Source: Lasioglossum baleicum
Lineage: Eukaryota > Arthropoda > Insecta > Hymenoptera > Halictidae
Length of the DNA stretch: 64,000 bases
Assembly (NCBI RefSeq): GCF_051020765.1
Contig: NW_027469212.1
Location: 62,001-126,000, forward strand
Direction: 5' to 3'
The position numbers and the translations under genes were made by a program. Positions 31,422 through 40,470 of this stretch are shown here, piece by piece. The notes beneath the pieces are model-generated. The model saw only the letters and a list, made by a program, of their open reading frames with translations. It did not search any database and was not told the origin of the DNA. The stretch's first letter is position 1. The number at the start of each line of letters is the position of its first letter.

Positions 31422-33942
31422 TACCGCATAGCGCATAACGCATAACGCTTAACGATTAACGCATAACGCATAACGCATATCGCATAACGCTTAACGCATT
31501 ACGCATAACGCGTAACGCATATCGCATAACGCATAACGCATAACGCATAACGCGTAACGCGTAACGCGTAACGCATAACGCATAACGCATAACGCGTAAC
31601 GCATAGCTCATAACGCATAACGCATAACGCATAACGCATAACGCGTAACGCATAACGCATAACGCATAACGCATAACGCATAACGAATAACGCATAACGC
31701 ATAACGCATAACGCATAACGCATAACGCATAACGCATAACGCATAACGCATAACGCGTAACGCATAACGCATAACGCATAACGCGTAACGCATAACGCGT
31801 AACGCGTAACGCGTAACGCGTAACGCGTAACGCATAACGCATAACGCATAACGAATAACGCATATCGCATAACGCATAACGCATAACGCATAACGCATAA
31901 CGCATAACGCATAACGCATAACGCATAACGCATAACGCATAACGCATAACGCATAACGCATAACGCATAACGCATAACGCATAACGCATAACGCATAACG
32001 CATAACGCATAACGCATAACGCATAACGCATAACGCATAACGCATAACGCATAACGCATAACGCATAACGCATAACGCATATCGCATAACGCATAACGCA
32101 TAACGCATAACGCATAACGAATAACGCATATCGCATAACGCATAACGCATAACGCATAACGCATAACGCATAACGCATAACGCATAACGCGTAACGCGTA
32201 ACGCATAACGCATAACGCATAACGCGTAACGCATAGCTCATAACGCATAACGCATAACGCATAACGCATAACGCATAACGCATAACGCATAACGCATAAC
32301 GCATAACGCATAACGCATAACGCATAACGCATAACGCATAACGCATAACGCATAACGCATAACGCATAACGCATAACGCATAACGCATAACGCATAACGC
32401 ATAACGCATAACGCATAACGCATAACGCATAACGCATAACGCATAACGCATATCGCATAACGCATAACGCATAACGCATAACGCATAACGAATAACGCAT
32501 ATCGCATAACGCATAACGCATAACGCATAACGCATAACGCATAACGCATAACGCATAACGCGTAACGCGTAACGCATAACGCATAACGCATAACGCGTAA
32601 CGCATAGCTCATAACGCATAACGCATAACGCATAACGCATAACGCATAACGCATAACGCATAACGCATAACGCATAACGCATAACGCATAACGCATAACG
32701 CATAACGCATAACGCATAACGCATAACGCATAACGCATAACGCATAACGCATAACGCATAACGCATAAAGCATAACGCATAACGCACAACGCACAACGCA
32801 CAACGCACAACGCACAACGCACAACCCACAACGCATAACGCATAACGCATAACGCATAACGCATAACGCATATCGCATAACGCATAACGCATAACGCATA
32901 ACGCATATCGCATAACGCATAACGCATAACGCATAACGCATAAAGCATAACGCATAACGCATAACGCATAACGCATAACGCATAACGCATAACGCATAAC
33001 GCATAACGCATAACGCACAACGCACAACGCACAACGCACAACGCACAACGCACAACGCATAACGCACAACGCATACAGCATAACGCATAACGCATAACGC
33101 ATAACGCATAACGCATAACGCATAACGCATAACGCATAACGCATAACGCATAACGCATAACGCATAACGCATAACGCATAACGCATAACGCATGACGCAT
33201 AACGCATAACGCATAGCCCATAACGCATAACGCACAACGCACAACGCACAACGCACAACGCACAACGCAGAACGCATAACGCATAACGCATAACGCATAA
33301 CGCATAACGCATAACGCATAACGCATAACGCATAACGCATAACGCATAACGCATAACGCATAACGCATAACGCATAACGCACAACGCACAACGCACAACG
33401 CACAACGCACAACGCACAACGCATAACGCATAACGCATACAGCATAACGCATAACGCATAACGCATAACGCATAACGCATAACGCATAACGCATAACGCA
33501 TAACGCATAACGCATAACGCATAACGCATGACGCATAACGCATAACGCATAGCCCATAACGCATAACGCACAACGCACAACGCACAACGCACAACGCACA
33601 ACGCAGAACGCATAACGCATAACGCATAACGCATAACGCATAACGCATAACGCATAACGCATAACGCATAACGCATAACGCATAACGCATAACGCATAAC
33701 GCATAACGCATAACGCATAACGCATATCGCGTAACGCGTAACGCGTAACGCATAACGCATAACGCATAACGCATAACGCATAACGCATAACGCGTAACGC
33801 ATAGCTCATAACGCATAACGCATAACGCATAACGCGTAACGCATAACGCATAACGCATAACGCATAACGCATAACGCATAACGCATAACGCATAACGCAT
33901 AACGCATAACGAATAACGCATAACGCATAACGCATAACGCAT
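31422..33942. repeat. Satellite subarray C, left of the retrotransposon
   Basis: This is heptamer array from the last left-arm taccgcatagcgc marker to the insertion point. It contains repeated groups of atatcgc and ataacga, a caaccca variant near 32823, and two copies of the catgacg/atagccc module at 33191 and 33527. The same combination, including caaccca, recurs right of the insertion near 41750 and again near 54925, so both flanks belong to one HOR family. No gene is visible. Confidence 0.75.
33938..33942. repeat. Target-site duplication, left copy (CGCAT)
   Basis: CGCAT lies immediately outside the LTR terminus TGTTGA and is repeated exactly outside the other LTR at 38851-38855. Five bases is the usual duplication for copia-type integrase. 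The target falls inside a standard heptamer, and removing the element plus one CGCAT restores an unbroken ataacgc register. Confidence 0.93.
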
Positions 33943-34253
33943 TGTTGATAATTTTGGATCGGGATTTCCGAAATAAACGTTCACGACCATTTGCAACCAC
34001 TTTCACGACAATAACGATATTTTATTTGTAATATATGATCCTTAATTAATTGGATGTACATGGATATGTTCTACTTGTCTTCATTGTTCACGCACAATGC
34101 CAACGACTCGTTCACTCATTTATACACGCCATCTTGATCTCTGTGCAAGACGGAATAGCAACTCGCTACGTGGAGCTGCTCGCGCATGCGCTTCTTTCAA
34201 TATATATATATATTTAGATATGTGTAGCGCACGAAATTACACATAATTCAACA
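33943..34253 (-). repeat. 3' LTR of the copia element
   Basis: This 311-bp LTR is downstream in element orientation. It has termini TGTTGA and TCAACA, a 6-bp inverted repeat, and reads identical to 38540-38850. In element sense it contains a TA dinucleotide run near 34198-34213, a TATAAATG box at 34117-34124 and an AATAAA signal at 34021-34026. As the downstream LTR it should supply the polyadenylation site. Its own promoter points left, into the satellite. Confidence 0.95.
34021..34026 (-). terminator. Polyadenylation signal AATAAA in the 3' LTR
   Basis: AATAAA on the minus strand lies about 95 bp downstream of the LTR TATA box, in the expected place to end the genomic transcript within the downstream LTR. 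The identical site is at 38618-38623 in the 5' LTR. Assignment is by motif and position only. Confidence 0.65.
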
Positions 34254-34262
34254 CACCTCCTT
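34254..34262 (-). other. Polypurine tract
   Basis: In element sense AAGGAGGTG directly abuts the TGTTGA start of the 3' LTR. A purine-rich stretch at exactly this place primes plus-strand DNA synthesis in LTR retrotransposons. Eight of nine bases are purines. Confidence 0.8.
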
Positions 34263-34284
34263 AATTTTGTGCTCTATACGTTCA

Positions 34285-37200
34285 TTATTCTGTTTTATTT
34301 AAATTCAAAAGTAATCTAATTTTCTCGAATTTACTTCTCCCCAAAGCTTTCGTTAAAATGTCAGCTATATTATTTTCTGAATCCACTTTTATAATATCAA
34401 TTTCCTTGCTTTCGTAACATTCATTTACAAAGTGGTAATGAACTTCGATATACTTAGAGTTTTTTGTTAAGTTTCCAAATTTGGATATTGCTATAGCCCC
34501 AGAGTTATCTTCGTAAATCTTTGTTGGTATTTCGGTATTTACCTTAAAATCTTTCAACAATTTTCTTATAAATATAATTTCGCTAACTGCTTCTGATAAA
34601 GCTACGTATTCGGCGGCTGTCGACGATTTTGTCACACTGCCTTGTTTTTTTGATTTCCAGTATATCACGTTTCCGAAAAGTCTTAGTATGTATCCCGTAG
34701 TGGATTTTCTATCAACTTTGTCCCCAGCCCAGTCAGCGTCAACGAAACAGTCTATCACTTCCGCATTCGCGTTTCTTTTGTATGTCAATTTTAATTCTTT
34801 AGTCAGAAACAAGTATTTGAGAATTCTTAACGCATATTTATAATGAGTTTCATCATAATTATTTTGAAAACGACTTAAATAATTTACGCTATAACTAACG
34901 TCCAATCTTGTTCCAGTGCTAATATACAATAATGCTCCTATGAGATTTCTATATTTAATATTGTTTGAGGCTGACTGTGCGGGTTCCAAACTTAGGTTTT
35001 GTTCCATCGGCGTACAATACAGTTTACTGTTTTCAATATTATACTGCTTAGCTAATGATTCTATATAACTACTTTGATCTAGTTTCATTTCACATTTCTT
35101 ATAATTGTACTCTATGTTAATCCCTAAGTAAGTCTTTACTTCACCTAAGTCTTTCATTGCAAATTTATTAGACAGTCCGTTTTTCACTTCATCGATTAAT
35201 TTTTTGGTTTTTCCACATATTAGGAGATCGTCTACAAATAGAATTAAATATATAATGTCTTCGTTCTGACGCTTCATGTACAGGCAATAATCGCTTTCAC
35301 TTCTTCGAAATCCTAATTGTAACATGTAATGGTCGAAACACTCATACCACGCTCTTGAACTCTCACGCAATCCATACAATGCCTTATTGAGCTTACATAC
35401 TCTTCCACTCTTATCGTCGTAACCTACAGGTTGCTTTACGAACACTTCTGATTTTACAGCTCCGTTCAGGAATGCTGTTTCGACATCCATTTGCATAATC
35501 ATCAAACCATATTGACAACAATAAGATAATAGTAACTTTAATGTTTGAACTTTTGCTACTGGAGAATACACGTCTTCCAGTATTTCTTTCTGTTGGAAAC
35601 CCCGAACAACTAATCTCGCTTTCTTACGATTATCAGATTTATTCGTAAACACCCATTTTAAATCTAATACTTTCTGCTTTTCCGGTTTCTCTACTAAATG
35701 CCAAGTTTTATTTTTAGTTAAACAATTCATTTCTCGATCCATTGCTTCTTTCCATAAATCAAAATCATTACTTTTCACAGCTTCTTCATAAGTACTAGGA
35801 CTATCGGCGCTCACAAAATTTACATAAATATAGTAGGAACTTGTTTGACCGTATCTCTCAGGTTTCTTTCTGTCACGCTCTGACCTTCTCAATTCATTTT
35901 CTATATCATTAACTGTTTCTTGTGGTCTATTACTCGAATTTCTAGTTTTTTCTGTTTTTATCTTTTCGATTCTATTTTCTTTTATTATACCATTGTTGTT
36001 TTCGTTTGATTCAGAGTTTTCATCAAAACTTTTTTCTGATTCATTATCTGTTTCATTTTCACCTTTAAATCCTACTAAATTCTCATTTTCATCTATGAAA
36101 TCTACGTGTCTTGTGACTATAATTTTGCCGTTTACCAAAACTCTGTATCCAACGTATTCATAACCTACAAGTATACCAATGTCTGCTTTTCTATCCCATT
36201 TCGAATATCTTTTTATTTCAGGTACCCTCACGAAAACTTTACTTCCGTACAATTTTAAATTGCTAATATTTGGTTTCTTTCTAAAGAATATCTCGAATGG
36301 AGTTTTATTTTCACGAGTATTTGTAATGATTCTGTTTTTTAAGTATGCTGAGGCTTTTACTATTTCTGGCCAATACTTAATGTTCAATTTTGAATCAGAT
36401 AGTAAACATCTAGCGGAGTTCATAATTGTTCTGTTATAACGCTCAGCTGTTCCATTCAATTCGTGAGCATAAGGTGGACAAGGTTCTACGAAAATCCCCT
36501 TTTCGCTTACTAAACTGTACATATCTTTATTCATGTATTCCTTGCCATTGTCACACCTTAGTCTCTTTATTTTCTTACCAGTAAAATTTTCAACTTTGTT
36601 TATGTAATCACGGAAGCATTTGTGAACTTCGCTTTTTGATTTTAATGTATAGATTAGTGCGCATTTGCTGTAGTCATCTATAAAAGTCAAAAAATATTTT
36701 GATCCATCATACCCAGTATTAGTGTGAGGCCCATTTAAATCAGTATGTACTAATTCTAAAATTTCATTTGCTTTACTGCGGTTATTTTGGAAAGGCAAAT
36801 TGTGCATTTTATTTTGAATGCAAGTCCCACATTTTAAATGTATTTGTTCAAAATTTTCTGGCATTCCATCAACTAATTTTTCCTTACACATCGTATCTAA
36901 ATAATTGAAATTTACGTGCCCCAAAATTCTGTGAAATTTTTCTTTCAGAGTCATCCTTTGTACGCTATTTGCATGAGCTTCTTGTTTAACAACGTAACTA
37001 TTTAATTTATATAAGCCATATTCTTTAAATGCAATTCCAATCAAGTTATTGTACTTGTTATAAATCTTGGACTTATTTCCTATAGAGATAATCTTGTTTT
37101 GATCTGTCACTCTCGCATAGCTAATTAAGTTTCTATCCATTTCTTTTACGTAAAATACATTGGACATTGTTATTTTAATTTTCTGTCTATTTACCACAAA

Positions 37201-38463
37201 GTAAGTTAAAATTTTCCCAACTTTAGTTCCTTTTAAGATTCGACCGTCTCCAATTTTTACATTTATCGGAATTTTCAAATTTTCGCATTCAAAAAAGTAA
37301 GAGTCATCATTTATTATGTGGTCTGAACACCCACTATCTAATATCCAATCTATTTTGCGCGTCTCACTAGTATATACTTCTACATTGTTTCTACTATTAT
37401 TAATATCGCGCTCTACTTGTGTTAAAAAGGATCCAGCTCCCTGGACGTTGTAGCCCTCGTTGTAGGAGTAACTTGCGCCATGTTGACTGGCCCCGTCATA
37501 ATGTGGTTGCCAATCTCTGCCTCGTCCACGATGAACATAACCTCGTCCTTGTTGAACATAACCTCGTCCGCGTTGGCCAAAACCTCGTGCGCCGCGACCT
37601 CTGTTCTGCTGCGGCTGTTGATATGACCCAGACGGCTGATGATCACCTCCTCGCCATTGCGTTCTACCTTTGTACGTGTTCGTACAATTTCTCATCACGT
37701 GACCGTATTTTCCACAATTGTGGCACTTAATGTCTTTTTTCTCAACTTGAAATACACTCGATCTTTTCTTGCCAGTTTCACTCTGGCCGCGCATTTCCCA
37801 CATAGAAATTTTATTTTTTAAAAATTCACAAGTACGTTCGCTTTCTCTCAATGAGTCGATTAAATCACCAACATAACTTAGCGAATCTGGTAGCGTTTTA
37901 AGCATATAATCGAGTTTTTCCTGCTCACTCACGTTTGCACCTGCACTTTTCAAATTGTTTATCACCTTTTCGAACTCCATGAAGAAAGAACTTGATTCTT
38001 CGAAGTCCGTCAGCTTCATCCTATCGAGTCTATTTCTTACACAAATCTGCAATGCTGTCGATTCCTTCAAGTATATTTCGTCAAATTTTCTCATTATCTT
38101 CAGAGCAGTATCTAGTTCACTAACGAATTCCAGTTGTTCATTTGTTACACTACAGTAGATATAGTTCATCGCTTTCAGATTCTTTTCAACCCAGTCGGCT
38201 TGTGTATCTGTGTCCAATTTTTCTCGTGTAGCCGGTTCTTCACACTTTTTCCATTTTAAATACAATAATATCCTTTTCTTCCATATCTTGTAGTCACGTC
38301 CATCGAATACTTGAATTTTTATTTCGCCTTCTTTCGACATTTTGATTCGATTTGTATTTTCGCTGATTTCTGCAAAAATGGTTTTTCTCAATATCCAGAT
38401 TCTTCTTATTTGATCTTCCAATGAGCTTTTCAACTCTTCAAGATTTATTTTCGGTATTTTCAT
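34285..38463 (-). CDS. Copia-type Gag-Pol polyprotein
   Basis: This is a single 1,392-codon frame from the first in-frame ATG to a TAA at 34285-34287. The frame stays open to a GTG at 38493, which is not a credible eukaryotic start. A second candidate start is the ATG at 38340, just before the conserved Gag block. Residues counted from 38463: Gag core about 45-215 (FDG..Y..W motif near 53-61); zinc knuckle CX2CX4HX4C at 247-260; an RG-rich basic linker about 287-316; protease DSG at 376-378; integrase HHCC zinc finger H511, H516, C545, C548; integrase core D575, D638, E674 (DD35E); an acidic, Asn-rich linker about 800-870; reverse transcriptase with MDVETAF (D993) and FVDD (D1078, D1079); RNase H with D1242, E1285 and D1319. 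The protein should package RNA, self-cleave, reverse-transcribe and integrate. All hallmark residues are intact. Confidence 0.96.
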   Translation of the reverse strand: MKIPKINLEELKSSLEDQIRRIWILRKTIFAEISENTNRIKMSKEGEIKIQVFDGRDYKIWKKRILLYLKWKKCEEPATREKLDTDTQADWVEKNLKAMNYIYCSVTNEQLEFVSELDTALKIMRKFDEIYLKESTALQICVRNRLDRMKLTDFEESSSFFMEFEKVINNLKSAGANVSEQEKLDYMLKTLPDSLSYVGDLIDSLRESERTCEFLKNKISMWEMRGQSETGKKRSSVFQVEKKDIKCHNCGKYGHVMRNCTNTYKGRTQWRGGDHQPSGSYQQPQQNRGRGARGFGQRGRGYVQQGRGYVHRGRGRDWQPHYDGASQHGASYSYNEGYNVQGAGSFLTQVERDINNSRNNVEVYTSETRKIDWILDSGCSDHIINDDSYFFECENLKIPINVKIGDGRILKGTKVGKILTYFVVNRQKIKITMSNVFYVKEMDRNLISYARVTDQNKIISIGNKSKIYNKYNNLIGIAFKEYGLYKLNSYVVKQEAHANSVQRMTLKEKFHRILGHVNFNYLDTMCKEKLVDGMPENFEQIHLKCGTCIQNKMHNLPFQNNRSKANEILELVHTDLNGPHTNTGYDGSKYFLTFIDDYSKCALIYTLKSKSEVHKCFRDYINKVENFTGKKIKRLRCDNGKEYMNKDMYSLVSEKGIFVEPCPPYAHELNGTAERYNRTIMNSARCLLSDSKLNIKYWPEIVKASAYLKNRIITNTRENKTPFEIFFRKKPNISNLKLYGSKVFVRVPEIKRYSKWDRKADIGILVGYEYVGYRVLVNGKIIVTRHVDFIDENENLVGFKGENETDNESEKSFDENSESNENNNGIIKENRIEKIKTEKTRNSSNRPQETVNDIENELRRSERDRKKPERYGQTSSYYIYVNFVSADSPSTYEEAVKSNDFDLWKEAMDREMNCLTKNKTWHLVEKPEKQKVLDLKWVFTNKSDNRKKARLVVRGFQQKEILEDVYSPVAKVQTLKLLLSYCCQYGLMIMQMDVETAFLNGAVKSEVFVKQPVGYDDKSGRVCKLNKALYGLRESSRAWYECFDHYMLQLGFRRSESDYCLYMKRQNEDIIYLILFVDDLLICGKTKKLIDEVKNGLSNKFAMKDLGEVKTYLGINIEYNYKKCEMKLDQSSYIESLAKQYNIENSKLYCTPMEQNLSLEPAQSASNNIKYRNLIGALLYISTGTRLDVSYSVNYLSRFQNNYDETHYKYALRILKYLFLTKELKLTYKRNANAEVIDCFVDADWAGDKVDRKSTTGYILRLFGNVIYWKSKKQGSVTKSSTAAEYVALSEAVSEIIFIRKLLKDFKVNTEIPTKIYEDNSGAIAISKFGNLTKNSKYIEVHYHFVNECYESKEIDIIKVDSENNIADILTKALGRSKFEKIRLLLNLNKTE

Positions 38464-38503
38464 CAATTTCTTTGTAATCACTCCCGGCTGCACGTGTCTT
38501 CAT
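38438..38503 (-). other. Small upstream ORF overlapping the Gag-Pol start
   Basis: A 21-codon ATG frame starts 40 bases before the first in-frame Gag-Pol ATG, in a different frame, and ends after it. A four-codon ATG frame lies just before it at 38500-38511. Scanning ribosomes would meet both before the Gag-Pol start, so leaky scanning or re-initiation may tune translation. Nothing suggests a functional peptide. Confidence 0.35.
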
Positions 38504-38539
38504 AACCTCATTGTTCGGTAACCACGTTCTCCGCTACCA
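38464..38539 (-). other. Untranslated leader between 5' LTR and Gag-Pol
   Basis: The 76-bp leader starts with the primer-binding site. Its first 11 bases, TGGTAGCGGAG, begin directly after the LTR, so the TGG can pair with a tRNA CCA end. They resemble the complement of the animal initiator tRNA-Met 3' end as I remember it, with one mismatch; similarity fades beyond that. Short upstream ATGs follow. No other element is visible. Confidence 0.6.
38522..38539 (-). other. Primer-binding site (initiator tRNA-Met-like)
   Basis: It directly abuts the 5' LTR with zero spacing and starts TGG, as expected for pairing with a tRNA 3' CCA. The next bases (TAGCGGAG) are close to an initiator tRNA-Met complement but not perfect. 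Many copia elements use this tRNA, some through an internal fragment. The tRNA identity is from memory and needs comparison with the host tRNA set. Confidence 0.6.
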
Positions 38540-38850
38540 TGTTGATAATTTTGGATCGGGATTTCCGAAATAAACGTTCACGACCATTTGCAACCACTTT
38601 CACGACAATAACGATATTTTATTTGTAATATATGATCCTTAATTAATTGGATGTACATGGATATGTTCTACTTGTCTTCATTGTTCACGCACAATGCCAA
38701 CGACTCGTTCACTCATTTATACACGCCATCTTGATCTCTGTGCAAGACGGAATAGCAACTCGCTACGTGGAGCTGCTCGCGCATGCGCTTCTTTCAATAT
38801 ATATATATATTTAGATATGTGTAGCGCACGAAATTACACATAATTCAACA
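38540..38850 (-). repeat. 5' LTR of the copia element
   Basis: This 311-bp LTR is upstream in element orientation, with the same termini and reading as 33943-34253. It carries the promoter for the genomic RNA. Identity with the other LTR means essentially no substitutions since insertion, because both LTRs are copied from one template at integration. Confidence 0.95.
38714..38721 (-). promoter_or_regulatory. TATA box in the 5' LTR
   Basis: TATAAATG in element sense sits mid-LTR and upstream of AATAAA (38618-38623), the usual U3-R order. Transcription would start some 25-30 bp downstream. The call rests on motif and position only. The same box in the 3' LTR is at 34117-34124. Confidence 0.65.
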
Positions 38851-38855
38851 CGCAT
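38851..38855. repeat. Target-site duplication, right copy (CGCAT)
   Basis: This is an exact repeat of 33938-33942, directly outside the LTR terminus TCAACA. The following bases continue the heptamer as aacgcataacgc. Confidence 0.93.
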
Positions 38856-40407
38856 AACGCATAACGCATAACGCATAACGCATAACGCATAACGCATAAC
38901 GCATAACGCATAACGCATAACGCATAACGCATAACGCATAACGCATAACGCATAACGCATAACGCATAACGCATAACGCATAACGCATAACGCATAACGC
39001 ATAACGCATAAAGCATAACGCATAACGCATAACGCATAACGCATAACGCATAACGCATAACGCATAACGCATAACGCATAACGCACAACGCACAACGCAC
39101 AACGCACAACGCACAACGCACAACGCATAACGCATAACGCATACAGCATAACGCATAACGCATAACGCATAACGCATAACGCATAACGCATAACGCATAA
39201 CGCATAACGCATAACGCATAACGCATAACGCATAACGCATAACGCATGACGCATAACGCATAACGCATAGCCCATAACGCATAACGCACAACGCACAACG
39301 CACAACGCACAACGCACAACGCACAACGCAGAACGCATAACGCATAACGCATAACGCATAACGCATAACGCATAACGCATAACGCATAACGCATAACGCA
39401 TAACGCATAACGCATAACGCATAACGCATAACGCATAACGCATAACGCATAACGCATAACGCATAACGCATAACGCATAACGCATAACGCATAACGCATA
39501 CCGCATAACGCATAACGCATAACGCATAACGCATAACGCATAACGCATAACGCATAACGCATAACGCATAACGCATAACGCATAACGCATAACGCATGAC
39601 GCATAACGCATAACGCATAACGCATAACGCATAACGCATAACGCATAACGCATAACGCATAACGCATAACGCATAACGCATAACGCATAACGCATAACGC
39701 ATAACGCATAACGCATAACGCATAACGCATAACGCATAACGCATAACGCATAACGCATAACGCATAACGCATAACGCATAACGCATAACGCATAACGCAT
39801 AACGCATAACGCATAACGCATAACGCATAACGCATAACGCATAACGCATAACGCATAACGCATAACGCATAACGCATAACGCATAACGCATAACGCATAA
39901 CGCATAACGCATAACGCATAACGCATAACGCATAACGCATAACGCATAACGCATAACGCATATCGCATAACGCATAACGCATAACGCATAACGAATAACG
40001 CATATCGCATAACGCATAACGCATAACGCATAACGCATAACGCATAACGCATAACGCATAACGCATAACGCATAACGCATAACGCATAACGCATAACGCA
40101 TAACGCATAACGCATAACGCATAGCCCATAACGCATAACGCACAACGCACAACGCACAACGCACAACGCACAACGCACAACGCATAACGCAGAACGCATA
40201 ACGCATAACGCATAACGCATAACGCATAACGCATAACGCATAACGCATAACGCATAACGCATAACGCATAACGCATAACGCATAACGCATAACGCGTAAC
40301 GCGTAACGCATATCGCATAACGCATAACGCATAACGCATAACGAATAACGCATATCGCATAACGCATAACGCATAACGCATAACGCATAACGCATAACGC
40401 ATAACGC

Positions 40408-40470
40408 GTAACGCGTAACGCGTAACGCGTAACGCGTAACGCGTAACGCGTAACGCGTAACGCGTAACGC
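40408..40470. repeat. Run of nine GTAACGC variant monomers (ACGCGT palindromes)
   Basis: Nine consecutive gtaacgc units (63 bp). Each junction forms ACGCGT, a self-complementary hexamer absent from the standard monomer. Runs of two to nine of this variant recur across the array, often at matching HOR positions. Confidence 0.88.

Larger units (their letters stand above)
1..33942. repeat. 7-bp satellite array, left arm
   Basis: Tandem heptamer with consensus ATAACGC (minus strand GCGTTAT), continuous from the first base to the retrotransposon boundary. The array is already in progress at base 1, so its left edge lies outside the window. Most monomers match the consensus exactly; the rest are mainly single-base variants in recurring orders. 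Each monomer holds one CpG and has 3/7 GC. The + strand meets TAA in every frame, while the minus strand has none, which creates long spurious minus-strand frames. No gene, RNA or other mobile element is visible here. The role is unknown. Arrays of this size and HOR order are typical of pericentromeric, centromeric or subtelomeric heterochromatin, but nothing in the window fixes the location. Confidence 0.98.
33943..38850 (-). mobile_element. Complete Ty1/copia LTR retrotransposon
   Basis: The element is 4,908 bp with direct 311-bp LTRs, a 5-bp target duplication, a primer-binding site, a polypurine tract and a single open Gag-Pol frame on the minus strand. The domain order Gag, protease, integrase, reverse transcriptase, RNase H, with integrase before reverse transcriptase, is diagnostic of copia rather than gypsy or BEL elements. 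There is no envelope-like frame. I compared the two LTRs base by base and saw no difference, including the TA run, so the insertion is very recent. All key catalytic residues are present and I see no frameshift or internal stop, so the element may be autonomous. It is the only transposon visible in about 59 kb of satellite. Confidence 0.97.

Noticed and set aside
1..33937. CRISPR-like or minisatellite with spacers
   Set aside because: There are no unique spacers. The sequence between variant units is always the same heptamer.
31456..33996. Chimeric LTR-satellite frame as a real fusion gene
   Set aside because: Only about 16 codons come from the LTR, the rest is satellite, and the LTR polyadenylation signal precedes it in the transcript. 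It is kept only as a speculative read-through observation.
34198..34213. TA dinucleotide run in the LTR as a separate microsatellite or a length difference between LTRs
   Set aside because: It has the same length in both LTRs and is part of the LTR.
36179..36439. Plus-strand ORF of 86 codons inside the retrotransposon
   Set aside because: It is antisense to the integrase coding region, with no recognizable domain. It is a shadow of Gag-Pol.
37419..38158. Other small ORFs within the Gag region (37419-37730, 37422-37646, 37639-37821, 37955-38158)
   Set aside because: They overlap the Gag zinc-knuckle and linker coding sequence in other frames or antisense and show no independent motifs.
38464..38493. 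Upstream extension of Gag-Pol to a GTG at 38493
   Set aside because: GTG is not a normal eukaryotic start, and an ATG lies 10 codons downstream at 38463.
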